Shown piece after piece: positions 26,163 through 34,582 of a stretch of 64,000 nucleotides of DNA. Source of the stretch: Pseudomonadota bacterium. GTDB taxonomy: Bacteria > Desulfobacterota > Desulfobulbia > Desulfobulbales > SURF-16. The position numbers were made by a program, and so were the translations under genes. The DNA lies in contig JAHILF010000031.1 in NCBI GenBank assembly GCA_018897105.1, positions 62,001-126,000 on the forward strand, read 5' to 3'. The notes under the pieces were generated by a model. The model saw only the letters and a list, made by a program, of their open reading frames with translations, ran no database searches and had not been told where the DNA came from. How positions within the stretch are numbered: the stretch's first letter is position 1; each line of letters begins with the position of its first letter.

Positions 26163-26696
26163 ATGGAAACAATTCTGATAGTCGATGACGAAGACCTTTT
26201 CAGAAACAGATTGCAGCGAGCTTTTGAAAGCCGCGGTTTTACAGTATATGCGGCGGCAAATTATGAAGAGGCGATCACGACTATCAGAGATGACAGGCCG
26301 AAACTCGCTGTAGTTGACATGAAAATGCCTGGCAAATCCGGTCTTGAGTTGATCAGGGATGCTCTGCTCATCGATCCCGAGCTGAAAATGGTTGTGTTGA
26401 CGGGTTACGGCAGCATTGCCACAGCTGCCGATGCCGTTAAACTCGGTGCAATTTTTTACCTGCCCAAGCCAGCGGATGTCGGGGATATACTCAATGCCTT
26501 CAACAGGAGTCCGGAAGTCGAGATAGACAATCAACCGGACGACTTCATGGCACCATCTCTTGCCCGCACGGAATGGGAGCATATCAACAGAGTCCTGGCT
26601 GACTGCGGCGGCAATATCTCTGAAACTGCCAAAAGGCTCGGGATCCATCGCAGAACGCTGCAACGGAAACTTTACAAGTATCCGCCTGATAAATAA
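26163..26696 (+). CDS. regA: Response regulator RegA/PrrA/ActR type
   Basis: A 177-aa regulator. The receiver domain has ILIVDDED, phospho-acceptor Asp52 in VVDMKMPG, conserved VLTGYGSIATAADAVKLGA, and KPAD. The C-terminal Fis-type helix-turn-helix (WEHINRV to ISETAKRLGIHRRTLQRKL) is the hallmark of the RegA group. It is co-transcribed with regB. Known RegA-family sites are GCGRC/GYCGC-type inverted repeats, and such motifs occur at five places in this window. It ends within a bidirectional terminator shared with the convergent NHL gene. Confidence 0.94.
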   Translation: METILIVDDEDLFRNRLQRAFESRGFTVYAAANYEEAITTIRDDRPKLAVVDMKMPGKSGLELIRDALLIDPELKMVVLTGYGSIATAADAVKLGAIFYLPKPADVGDILNAFNRSPEVEIDNQPDDFMAPSLARTEWEHINRVLADCGGNISETAKRLGIHRRTLQRKLYKYPPDK

Positions 26697-26721
26697 CCCT
26701 TTACTCCGGAGAAGGGTTATT
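26692..26721. terminator. Bidirectional terminator between regA and NHL gene
   Basis: AATAACCCTT (26692-26701) pairs with AAGGGTTATT (26712-26721) around a 10-nt loop. The hairpin overlaps the stop regions of both convergent genes. U-rich bases follow on the plus strand, though the tract is interrupted. Confidence 0.7.
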
Positions 26722-28023
26722 CAGTTTATCTTTATTTATGGTATCCGATAAATCGACTGAGCCAAATAAAGCAACGCCAGCTTCAAACTTTACATCCAGA
26801 ACCTGCACTCTCTGATTAAAAAGATCGGCCACTACCAGATTTCCGTTTCCGTCCAGGGTCAAGCCGGTCGGGAAATTAAACCAACGCGGGGAACTGCCCT
26901 TTCCCCCGATCTCAAAAAGAAAACGCCCGGCAAAATTATAAATAAGAATCGAGTGCCGCATATAGTCGACCACATAGACACACTTTCTCTTTTCATCGAC
27001 TGCGAGCGCCCTGGGACGGCTCATTTTCCCGGATGATCCTCCTTTTTTACCGAAAGCAAAAAGAAACTCCTCCGAGGCATTATAGACATAGACCTTGCTT
27101 GTTTCCTCGCTGAGGATATAAATATGGCCTTCAGACCCACACACCACGTCAGTAACCTGAACCGGTCCAAACTTTTTTGACTCCTCTTCTTCAATCACCT
27201 CTTTGCCTTTTGGCTTGAGGAAATCAGGGAGATTAGCCATCTCCGTTTCCCGCTGATCTTCTTCAGGGGGTTCGACATTATCCTTGGATGGAGGCGACTC
27301 TGCGTCGTCCATCTGGCCTTTTCCGGTAATATCTTGAGGCAGTTTCGAATAATCCAACTGCTGGTCCACCCATATCTTATCCTTTGGTTTGAGCCAGTGT
27401 AAAAAGTTGCCTTCTCTGTCAAGCACCATTAGCCCGCGATAATCGATGCCGGTAACATAAATATTTTCATTGCGGCCAACATAAACACGATTAGGCACAA
27501 ACGATTCCGCCTCGGGAAACTGCTGAACCAAAATTTCCTTAAGTGGAAAAAAGGCAGCATTGAGAATGGTGAGACGGGGAGGTTTTTTTGCCGTACGGCC
27601 CTGGCAGATAAAAAGACGTCCATCACCGGCAACAAAAATACCGTTCGGAGAATCGACCCCTCGCCCCACACCCAGTGAAATTCTCGGGAAATAATCAGAA
27701 CCATAGAGATTTATGCGTCCGTTACCGCCATTCACCACATAAATCTCATTCATTGTCTTATCAAAAAAGACAGCCGAAGGAAACTTCAGAGGAAGCCCCT
27801 GGTCATCTTCATTAATAATCGCCACCGTTTTTACGGGTACCGGCCATGGGGTGTTTTCTTCCGGTTGCGCCAAAAGATCGGCATGAATGGGCAATAAACC
27901 AATGCATACAAGGAGAATAGCGATTCGCCTGACCACACTTGCCTCAACAACAATGAATAATCGAGAAATTTTTCCTTTTACTCTCTGCATAATCCACTGA
28001 GCACCGATATGAAATAAAATCAT
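26701..28023 (-). CDS. NHL-repeat protein with acidic insertion
   Basis: A 440-aa exported protein with a hydrophobic signal at about residues 30-50. NHL blades are seen before and after a charged Glu/Asp/Pro/Lys-rich insertion (about 245-300, for example EEDQRETE and VIEEEESKK). Typical units are IYVVNGGNGRINLYG, CVYVVDYMRHSILIYN and GNLVVADLFNQRVQVLD. The N-terminus is uncertain: ATG 28023 or ATG 27990. It lies downstream of the decaheme cytochrome gene on the same strand (83-bp gap) and so probably belongs with it. The pairing repeats the NHL/cytochrome pairing at 9.5-11.6 kb. Confidence 0.82.
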   Translation of the reverse strand: MILFHIGAQWIMQRVKGKISRLFIVVEASVVRRIAILLVCIGLLPIHADLLAQPEENTPWPVPVKTVAIINEDDQGLPLKFPSAVFFDKTMNEIYVVNGGNGRINLYGSDYFPRISLGVGRGVDSPNGIFVAGDGRLFICQGRTAKKPPRLTILNAAFFPLKEILVQQFPEAESFVPNRVYVGRNENIYVTGIDYRGLMVLDREGNFLHWLKPKDKIWVDQQLDYSKLPQDITGKGQMDDAESPPSKDNVEPPEEDQRETEMANLPDFLKPKGKEVIEEEESKKFGPVQVTDVVCGSEGHIYILSEETSKVYVYNASEEFLFAFGKKGGSSGKMSRPRALAVDEKRKCVYVVDYMRHSILIYNFAGRFLFEIGGKGSSPRWFNFPTGLTLDGNGNLVVADLFNQRVQVLDVKFEAGVALFGSVDLSDTINKDKLNNPSPE

Positions 28024-28106
28024 TTTTCAAAAATCCCGTATGAAAAAAAATTGAACCTCGTCAACTAAATATGCTAGCATAATTCCCAATTGGTTCATTG
28101 GCTTTC

Positions 28107-29279
28107 TTAATGATGGCATTTGCTGCAAACAAGACCGCCTAAAAGATCCCCGATCAGCAAATACTGAAATTTTGACCCATGGGGATTGTGACAGCTTGCA
28201 CAATTAAATTCCTTTTTTGGATTCAAAGGATTTTTGGGACCTTTCAGAGGATGCCCGCCGACCGGATGGCCTTTTGTCACACCTGCCAAATCATTATGAC
28301 AACCGGTACAGAGTTCGTTGACCGGTTTATACAGCATGTACTCATTTTCAGAGGCATGGGGATCATGGCAGGCGACACAGCCTCCTCCCCTGATGATACC
28401 ATGGACATCAATACCTTTCGTGTCCTTCTTCAGCAGGTCTTCCTTGTCAACGTGGCAACTGACGCATAATTCGGCCCTGCCGTCAGCCCACAACTGAAAC
28501 CGATACTTGTCACCATGGGGATTATGACAGATTGAACAGACACCGAAACCAACCGGTTGGTGGATATGCGCCATGTCACCCCAGGCCTTGCCCTTGACAA
28601 GATGGCATTGATAACACAGTGAAGCATCTTTGCCTATGGACACCGAAATCCGACCCACATCTTTTTCCTGCTGATGGCAGGTCTCGCAAAGCAAATTCGC
28701 CGCAGGGCTGTGCTGCCATTTTGTTTCCTCGAAAATGGCTTTATGACAGGAATAGCAGACAGGAGAACTCTTGAAATAAAATATGGGTTTAACATAAAAA
28801 TCTTCCGGCATGGACGCGACCTCATGGCACTGCCGGCATTCCTGGTGCATTGTTTCTACATTCCGGTGATAAAGAAAGACGCCCGTGGCATTCAAATTGG
28901 CGTTCATCAGTGTGCGGAGGGGTTTATAATCAATAACGATTTTTTTTGAACCGGGGGAAAGAACAAACTTGTTTTCACCCGGAACGAGAGGAACACGATA
29001 ATGCACATAATAAATATCGTTTTTCGCTTGGGTTACCAATGGCATGATGCTTTCCGACCCTGACTGCAGTTGCAGCTGTTTCAGATCCTCTTTCGTGTCG
29101 ACTTCGACGACAAAATGGTAAGAGGGGGAGCGCGCATAAACGATGCAGGCAGTATCCGGGGTGAGAAGAGTAACTCCCCTAGCCAGCGCCGGACTTGCGG
29201 GGAGGCAGAAAACAGCCAGGAAATATATGATGGAAACAGCGGATTGTTTCACCAGTTGTGCAAAAAAACCCATTTTCAT
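28107..29279 (-). CDS. Decaheme cytochrome c with N-terminal beta-sandwich domain
   Basis: A 390-aa exported cytochrome with signal peptide 1-34. A heme-free Ig-like domain (about 35-125, YHFVVEVDTKEDLKQLQL through VPGENKFVLSPG) precedes ten CXXCH motifs: CRQCH, CYSCH, CETCH, CYQCH, CSICH, CVSCH, CVACH, CTGCH, CASCH, CSKCH. CHNPHGD and CHDPHAS repeats mark the doubled-CXXCH family. There is no lipobox, so it is periplasmic or secreted. It is the first gene of a two-gene unit with an NHL protein. A bridging cytochrome for a second electron-transfer route is plausible. Confidence 0.88.
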   Translation of the reverse strand: MKMGFFAQLVKQSAVSIIYFLAVFCLPASPALARGVTLLTPDTACIVYARSPSYHFVVEVDTKEDLKQLQLQSGSESIMPLVTQAKNDIYYVHYRVPLVPGENKFVLSPGSKKIVIDYKPLRTLMNANLNATGVFLYHRNVETMHQECRQCHEVASMPEDFYVKPIFYFKSSPVCYSCHKAIFEETKWQHSPAANLLCETCHQQEKDVGRISVSIGKDASLCYQCHLVKGKAWGDMAHIHQPVGFGVCSICHNPHGDKYRFQLWADGRAELCVSCHVDKEDLLKKDTKGIDVHGIIRGGGCVACHDPHASENEYMLYKPVNELCTGCHNDLAGVTKGHPVGGHPLKGPKNPLNPKKEFNCASCHNPHGSKFQYLLIGDLLGGLVCSKCHH

Positions 29280-29591
29280 TAATTTTCTTTAACCGAATTT
29301 TATAATAAAACATCGGCCGCACAAAATACGCCACGCAGCTCTGACAGTATAAATGAATTCCTATTCATAATTTGACAATTTCACCTACCATTTTCATTTT
29401 CTGTTGTCAACACTGCTGTCTGTATCAAACAAAACCGAAAAAGCAATGCATCTCTATGTAGGCAAGCTTTTTGCCAGGAAAAATTACAGCAAACAAATCC
29501 TAACATTATTTTTTCACAACTTTCCTTTACCAGATGAAAAATTATGCTCTTCCCCGCCGAATATGGTGCACCCAAAAAAAATACCAACGAA

Positions 29592-29608
29592 TGCGACAAT
29601 TTGCCTCA
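29592..29608 (+). promoter_or_regulatory. RegA-like inverted repeat, site 4
   Basis: TGCGACAATTTGCCTCA: GCGAC-AATTT-GCCTC, one mismatch to GCGRC-N5-GYCGC. It lies about 11 bp upstream of a possible -35 element and 89 bp before the PilZ start. The 18-mer TGCGACAATTTGCCTCAT is identical to site 2. Confidence 0.58.
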
Positions 29609-29619
29609 TTCCCACCCCC

Positions 29620-29647
29620 TTGATTTTTTGTTAAGTGTACTTATGAA
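29620..29647 (+). promoter_or_regulatory. Possible sigma-70 promoter for PilZ gene
   Basis: TTGATT (29620-29625) and TATGAA (29642-29647) are separated by 16 bp, just downstream of a RegA-like site. This is a moderate match; the position is suitable for an activator-dependent promoter. Confidence 0.35.
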
Positions 29648-29697
29648 AAAATGCTCGTTTTAGAGACATAATAAAACATTAGAGCGAGGGGCTGAAA

Positions 29698-30117
29698 ATG
29701 ACTACCAATTTTAACACAATGAACCGTCGAAAATTCCCCCGGTTTGCGCCAAAGAAAGACATGTATGTTCTCCATCACAACTTCGGAAAAGTGATAGACA
29801 TCAGCATGGGAGGCATTCTTTTTAATTATGTTGACAAAGAGTATTTACAGGGGAGCCCACCTGAAAGAGGTATCCTTTTCGGTTATAACGATCATTATAT
29901 GGATGAAATCCCTTTCGAGACAGTTTCCGATACAGTGATCTCAAAATCCCCTACAAGCAAACCGGTCATCAAGCAGAGACGAATTATTTTTGGTGATCTT
30001 TCAGTCGGACAGATTCAGCAACTGGAACGCTTCATACTTGACAATGCCCGGATACCTCAGTTAAACTATGATTCACAATTAACTGACGAAAATACCACAG
30101 AACAATATTATATGTAG
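29698..30117 (+). CDS. PilZ-domain protein (putative c-di-GMP receptor)
   Basis: A 139-aa cytoplasmic protein. RRKFPRF (residues 10-16) supplies the RxxxR-type motif and DISMGGILF (35-43) the DxSxxG motif, both needed for c-di-GMP binding in PilZ proteins. The C-terminal part (IIFGDLSVGQIQQLERFI) completes the domain, followed by a polar tail. GAGGGG lies about 6 nt before the ATG. It forms a single-gene unit with a RegA-like site upstream and an intrinsic terminator downstream. It probably links redox control and c-di-GMP to a surface or motility function; the target is unknown. Confidence 0.85.
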   Translation: MTTNFNTMNRRKFPRFAPKKDMYVLHHNFGKVIDISMGGILFNYVDKEYLQGSPPERGILFGYNDHYMDEIPFETVSDTVISKSPTSKPVIKQRRIIFGDLSVGQIQQLERFILDNARIPQLNYDSQLTDENTTEQYYM

Positions 30118-30146
30118 TATGTAGTTTGCACTATTAAATAAATTAA

Positions 30147-30179
30147 CAAAAAAAGCACGCATAATACGTGCTTTTTTTT
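30147..30179 (+). terminator. Rho-independent terminator after PilZ gene
   Basis: AAAAAAGCACG pairs with CGTGCTTTTTT around CATAATA, followed by further T. A classic intrinsic terminator; the A/T symmetry would also allow minus-strand use. Confidence 0.9.
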
Positions 30180-30309
30180 GTTCGCATGCATATTAATTTT
30201 CCCCGCGGGAATATCATTAATTTGAAAAAAAAATTATCCTGTTAAGTTAATTTAGGATGTGCTGACTTCACGACTATCAATCTTTTCAGAACTTGACAAG
30301 GGTTACTTC

Positions 30310-31614
30310 ATGAAAAAGCAACAGCGAGATTACAGAAGTTCTTTTTTGTCGCCTCTCTGTATAAGTATCATTTTACTGGCACCTTTCCTTTATCTTCTTC
30401 CTGCCCAGGCTGGACCCTACACGGATTCCGCCCATGGCAACAGTTCTTCCGGGGTAAAACGAAGCGAAGCCTCCCTGGACAACTATTCACAGGCGAACTG
30501 TGCCCATTGTCACGAACAACACGCCAGTATCGAAGGGGCTGAACCCGACCCATATTCCGGGGATGATAGCGCCTCTCCTTTTGCCCTTTTTGTCGATAAC
30601 TTCAACACCAGCGCCACCAGCAACCCCTATCTGCAGGGGGACAATTTCTGTTTTTACTGCCACACCAACGCCGCTTCCCTGCAAGCCAGCGCAATCGACA
30701 ACAAGGACTATGCCGCAACCTTCGGCGGTTATACCACCAATTCACCATTGGGAATCTTTGAGGCATTCAATCAATATTCATATCACAATCTTTCCGATAT
30801 CCAGGATTTCAGCAAAACCAATTTCAGCAACTTTTTCACGTCCAACTCAAATCCATGCACCGGCTGCCATAATCCTCACATTGCTCGACGCAATAAGGAA
30901 AATGAAAAGGACCCGTCTTACACTGCTATCTCCAAGCCCTCCGATCATGCCAATCTCTGGGGTAATGACGCCAGCGAAAGAATGTTTGCCGCCACCAGCA
31001 ACAACTACATGGCACCCTACTTTTACAATTCGTCAAACACCTATGAACCCGATGCCACCAACTTTGATGACGGCTCGCTGACCCCGGACTACAACTCGTT
31101 CTGCACGGATTGCCACAATACCACCAATACCATCTTCAGCAGCACGCTGGGTAGAAATCTCATCAAAATCAGCTGGTATACGGAAGGTGGGGACAGCATC
31201 TCCGCCGGCGACAAACACGGCAAAAACAGTGCGACCGGTAGCTCGGAGAGAATAGAGCCATATGGTACCGATAACGGCTGGATTCTCTCCTGCCTTGACT
31301 GCCACGAACCCCACGGCTCTCCAAGCTCGTTTCTCATCAGAAGAGAGGTGAACGGCACGTATACAACAGCTGCCGTGCATACGAGGGCAACTTCTCCTAC
31401 AGCCACCTCAAACATAAAATTGCTGTGCGCAAAGTGTCATAATAGTAACTGGGAGTACGTTCACCATCAATCTCCTGACGCTACCTTCGACCAGATGCAA
31501 TGCGGCACATGCCATGGTCATGGCGGCTTTCCGATTCCCTGCGAAGACTGTCATTCCCACGGGAAATATGTGGTCGATGAAGTTGATCCTTCTATTATCC
31601 GCAGAACCTTTTAA
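30310..31614 (+). CDS. Octaheme secreted cytochrome c
   Basis: A 434-aa exported cytochrome with a signal peptide ending near LLPAQA. It has eight CXXCH motifs: CAHCH, CFYCH, CTGCH, CTDCH, CLDCH, CAKCH, CGTCH, CEDCH. The mature start GPYTDSAHGNSSSGV and ANCAHCHEQHAS match a recurrent family of large extracellular cytochromes in Desulfuromonadales-type bacteria (family recall, not searched). Long heme-free stretches rich in Asn/Ser/Thr separate the motifs, unlike the compact doubled-CXXCH proteins. ATG 30310 is chosen for AAGGG 7 nt upstream. It is the first gene of a unit with the pentaheme FN3 cytochrome (14-bp gap). Confidence 0.85.
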   Translation: MKKQQRDYRSSFLSPLCISIILLAPFLYLLPAQAGPYTDSAHGNSSSGVKRSEASLDNYSQANCAHCHEQHASIEGAEPDPYSGDDSASPFALFVDNFNTSATSNPYLQGDNFCFYCHTNAASLQASAIDNKDYAATFGGYTTNSPLGIFEAFNQYSYHNLSDIQDFSKTNFSNFFTSNSNPCTGCHNPHIARRNKENEKDPSYTAISKPSDHANLWGNDASERMFAATSNNYMAPYFYNSSNTYEPDATNFDDGSLTPDYNSFCTDCHNTTNTIFSSTLGRNLIKISWYTEGGDSISAGDKHGKNSATGSSERIEPYGTDNGWILSCLDCHEPHGSPSSFLIRREVNGTYTTAAVHTRATSPTATSNIKLLCAKCHNSNWEYVHHQSPDATFDQMQCGTCHGHGGFPIPCEDCHSHGKYVVDEVDPSIIRRTF

Positions 31615-31628
31615 GTCAAAGGATCATT

Positions 31629-32834
31629 ATGCGTTTATGGCTTACTGTCTTTTTTATACTCTCCTTCATACTTCTGCCTAACAACGATTCCTTCGCTGCA
31701 TCCAGTAAAAAGGAACCGTTGCTAAAAGAATGCCTGAAATGCCATAATGAGGCCATTGAGAAGGAACTGCTGAAGAGATATATTCATCAGCCTTTTATTG
31801 ACAAAAAATGCCTGACATGTCATGTCGACGCAAAAGATTCCCCTCCCGTTGCCGACCAGCCGTCCTCTGGCCAACAACAAGCCAGGTCAAAAATCCGCTG
31901 GCTCAGTATGTCCCCATCAGCGTCTGAGAAACACACATTTCTGCTGCCTGCAAAATCCGCCCCCGGCAAAATATTAAAAATATTAATTGAAGCAAAGACA
32001 CCCGGCAAATCGCCGTTGCGCCAAGTATTGACTATCCCCGCGGCAAACACCATGGCAAAGGTGGAAAACGACCTGACTACGCCGCGGATAACAGACATCA
32101 AGGCCGACGTACAGCTGGGTATCCTGATCAATTCCGTAATCACCTGGCAGACTGACAAAAAAACAAATGCAACCGTGCACTACGGCATTGAAGATATGGG
32201 GCAAATAATCGAAAAAAAATACTGCTTTGTTACTGACCATAAAATTACTCTGCCCGGTCTGAAAAAGGGATCAACCTATCAGGTTGCCATCACATGCCAG
32301 GATATTTTCGGCAACAGCTCCACCTCTCCTTCTTTCAGTTTCTCCACTGCGGACATTTCCCCATTGCATGCACTTGCGTCCGAAAACCAAAGGGCCAGTA
32401 GTGATAAAATTGCCTTAAAAAACAACTTCTTTACCACTAACGATAAAAATGTCATACTGGAACTGACAGCCAATCAACCGGTGTCCATTGCTCTCGGAAC
32501 TGCAGCTGATGAACCCGCAGAAAGGCAGATCCTCATGGAAAAATCCGGCCAGTCCACTGATACGACAAAGGAACATATTCCTTTGACCAATAAAAAATAC
32601 AGCAGCATGACTATCTGCACGACCTGCCACGAAGGCTTAAACCAGCAAAAATCCCATCCGGTCAATATACTGCCTAAGGGAAAATCAAAAATACCGCCCG
32701 AGTATCCAACCCTGCCGGACGGTCGTATCTCCTGCATGACCTGCCACATTAATCATGCAGCAAACATTGAATACAGACTCATCAAATCATCGCGAAAGGA
32801 ACTCTGTTTAGGTTGTCATCCGGACAAATTTTAA
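31629..32834 (+). CDS. Pentaheme cytochrome c with fibronectin type III-like domain
   Basis: A 401-aa exported protein. Two CXXCH motifs (CLKCH, CLTCH) lie just after the signal peptide. A central FN3-like domain (about 155-240, ITWQTDKKTNATVHYG to STYQVAITCQDIFGN) resembles those preceding metallophosphatase or cytochrome modules. Three more motifs (CTTCH, CMTCH, CLGCH) lie at the C-terminus. AAAGGATCATT precedes the ATG. Hemes split at both ends around a beta-sandwich suggest an elongated linker protein. It lies between the octaheme gene and a HAMP membrane protein, likely one operon. Confidence 0.83.
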   Translation: MRLWLTVFFILSFILLPNNDSFAASSKKEPLLKECLKCHNEAIEKELLKRYIHQPFIDKKCLTCHVDAKDSPPVADQPSSGQQQARSKIRWLSMSPSASEKHTFLLPAKSAPGKILKILIEAKTPGKSPLRQVLTIPAANTMAKVENDLTTPRITDIKADVQLGILINSVITWQTDKKTNATVHYGIEDMGQIIEKKYCFVTDHKITLPGLKKGSTYQVAITCQDIFGNSSTSPSFSFSTADISPLHALASENQRASSDKIALKNNFFTTNDKNVILELTANQPVSIALGTAADEPAERQILMEKSGQSTDTTKEHIPLTNKKYSSMTICTTCHEGLNQQKSHPVNILPKGKSKIPPEYPTLPDGRISCMTCHINHAANIEYRLIKSSRKELCLGCHPDKF

Positions 32835-32869
32835 CAGAACTGTTCCGCCAGCAAAAAGCACTGACTGCC

Positions 32870-33409
32870 ATGAATCCATACAAAAACAAAAGAAAAAAAC
32901 TCAATCTGAACGTGAAGCGGGAATTCCAGAAATGGCTTTTCCTACGCATGACAGCGCAAGTTCTGCTCAGCTCGCTCGTTGCTGCAGTGATTCTTTATTT
33001 TTACGCCAGAAGCGAAATTACCGACAGCTTCTACTCAGCCCATGTGACAATCCGCCGGGTCAGTGATCTTCTCCTGCCGGTTATTGCTGCCGGATCCGCG
33101 GTGAGCTTTTTGGGCACCCTTCTCGTGGTAATTTTTCTCCCCCAGAGAATAGCCGGACCTCTCTACCGAATCGAAAAACGATTGGAAGATTTAAAAGAAG
33201 GCGATCTGCGCTCGGAATGCAAACTGCGCAGAAATGACATTCTGCAGGAAATGGCCGCGACCCTTAACGACTGCACCGGTTCTCTGCAGAAAAAAATCAA
33301 GATGGCCCAGGAAAATCAGGTGCAACTTGAAAAAACACTCCATAAATCAGCTGAAACTAGTGATGCTTTCGCTAAACTGAAAGAAAATCTGGACAGTTTT
33401 AAAACCTGA
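32870..33409 (+). CDS. Small membrane protein with HAMP domain
   Basis: A 179-aa inner-membrane protein. It has membrane helices at about 24-46 and 68-95, then a HAMP segment (IAGPLYRIEKRLEDLKEGDL) and a C-terminal coiled coil. There is no kinase, cyclase or methyl-accepting output domain. ATG 32870 lacks a good SD; a TTG at 32813 inside the previous gene is an alternative and would add 19 residues. It follows two cytochrome genes and may convey a periplasmic signal, or act as a structural partner. Function unknown. Confidence 0.72.
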   Translation: MNPYKNKRKKLNLNVKREFQKWLFLRMTAQVLLSSLVAAVILYFYARSEITDSFYSAHVTIRRVSDLLLPVIAAGSAVSFLGTLLVVIFLPQRIAGPLYRIEKRLEDLKEGDLRSECKLRRNDILQEMAATLNDCTGSLQKKIKMAQENQVQLEKTLHKSAETSDAFAKLKENLDSFKT

Positions 33410-33650
33410 TTCTCACAACTCCTTGCATTTTTTTTACAATCCTTCTGACTAAAATATTGCTTTTTTTGCCAGACTATGGCAACTATTTGCCGTATTTGCG
33501 TGTTAGACCCTGATATTTAACGGCTCGCAGATATTTTTTCTATTCTGGAATTTCCCTTTTTTATTAACTTTGGCCTTTATAAAAAAACAGAAAAACACTC
33601 TAACTTTCGGTTACTTAACGCTTAATTTCAACATCAGGAGGATAATTTAG

Positions 33651-34469
33651 GTGAAAATGAGCAAAAAATATAAAAAGATTCAATTGATGAAACAAACGGT
33701 GGCAGCAACTTTTGTAATCTTCCTGACAGCTGGGGTAGCGGCACCTTTTGCCTTGGCACAAGATACGGAGCGTCCTGTGCTGACTGTGGACGATTGTGTA
33801 AAATGCCATGATGCCGCACCGCAGGCCATTGAAAGTGCGGGCGGCAAACATAAGACCGAAGTTACCTGTATTGACTGCCATGAGGGTCATCCTCCCAGAA
33901 ACACCGACATTATCCCTCAATGCAGCAAGTGCCATACAGGCGAAAAACATTTTGAACTTGAAGGCTGCATGAGCTGCCATACCAACCCGCATACACCGCT
34001 TAAGATCACCCTGGCCGACAATCTTACCGAACCCTGCCTTACCTGTCATACCGATCAGATTGATCAGCTGAAACAAAATCTAAGCAAACATACCGAACAG
34101 TCCTGCACTACCTGTCATACCGCCCATGGCGAGCTGCCGAGCTGCACCAACTGCCATACCCCCCATTCTGAAGACATGGTGCAGGCTGACTGCCTGAGTT
34201 GCCATAAACCGCATATGCCTCTACAGGTTACCTATCCTGATGATACCCCGTCCAAACTTTGCGCTTCCTGTCATCAGACCGCTTATGACCTGTTGATGGC
34301 CAACACCTCGAAACACCATGAGCGTTCCTGTGCCGATTGCCACAAGTCGCAGCACAAGATGATTCCGAAGTGCCAGGATTGCCATGGCGTACCACATCCC
34401 GAGGATATGATGAAGAAATTCCCGACATGTGGTGAATGTCACGGCATTGCCCATGACGTGACCAAGTAA
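33651..34469 (+). CDS. Dodecaheme cytochrome c, copy 1
   Basis: A 272-aa exported cytochrome with signal peptide 1-36. Twelve CXXCH motifs (CVKCH to CGECH) are densely packed, one per about 19 residues, with repeats such as CxxCHxPH and KHxExSCxxCHxxHG. AGGAGG at 33636-33641 is 9 nt from GTG 33651, making GTG a better start than ATG 33657. There is no lipobox, so it is probably a periplasmic electron carrier. It is followed by its own terminator and then a paralogue with the same number and order of motifs. Confidence 0.9.
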   Translation: MKMSKKYKKIQLMKQTVAATFVIFLTAGVAAPFALAQDTERPVLTVDDCVKCHDAAPQAIESAGGKHKTEVTCIDCHEGHPPRNTDIIPQCSKCHTGEKHFELEGCMSCHTNPHTPLKITLADNLTEPCLTCHTDQIDQLKQNLSKHTEQSCTTCHTAHGELPSCTNCHTPHSEDMVQADCLSCHKPHMPLQVTYPDDTPSKLCASCHQTAYDLLMANTSKHHERSCADCHKSQHKMIPKCQDCHGVPHPEDMMKKFPTCGECHGIAHDVTK

Positions 34470-34479
34470 CAGTTTATTT

Positions 34480-34518
34480 AAAAAGAGTGAGCGGAGATAC
34501 TGCTCACTCTTTTTTTTT
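34480..34518 (+). terminator. Rho-independent terminator between the two dodecaheme genes
   Basis: AAAAAGAGTGAGC (34480-34492) pairs perfectly with GCTCACTCTTTTT (34502-34514), with more T after. It uncouples the two paralogous genes. Confidence 0.92.
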
Positions 34519-34582
34519 CTCCATTCGCCTATCACACAGAATATTCTGTGTTCTGCTACTTATTGAAGATAAGGAATATGTT

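Larger units (their letters stand above)
29280..29697. promoter_or_regulatory. Divergent intergenic region, decaheme cytochrome / PilZ
   Basis: 418 bp without a supported gene; short opposite reading frames lack SD and homology. It holds a RegA-like site (29592-29608) and a possible sigma-70 promoter for the PilZ gene. The decaheme promoter must lie within the left half but was not recognised. Confidence 0.5.

Noticed and set aside
29381-29634. Opposed short frames in the decaheme/PilZ intergenic region
   Set aside because: No SD, no homology, and they overlap the regulatory site; treated as non-coding.
33478-33490. GGCAACTATTTGC as a sigma-54 promoter before dodecaheme copy 1
   Set aside because: The GG to GC spacing is 9 bp, not 10, and it also fits the RegA-like repeat poorly.
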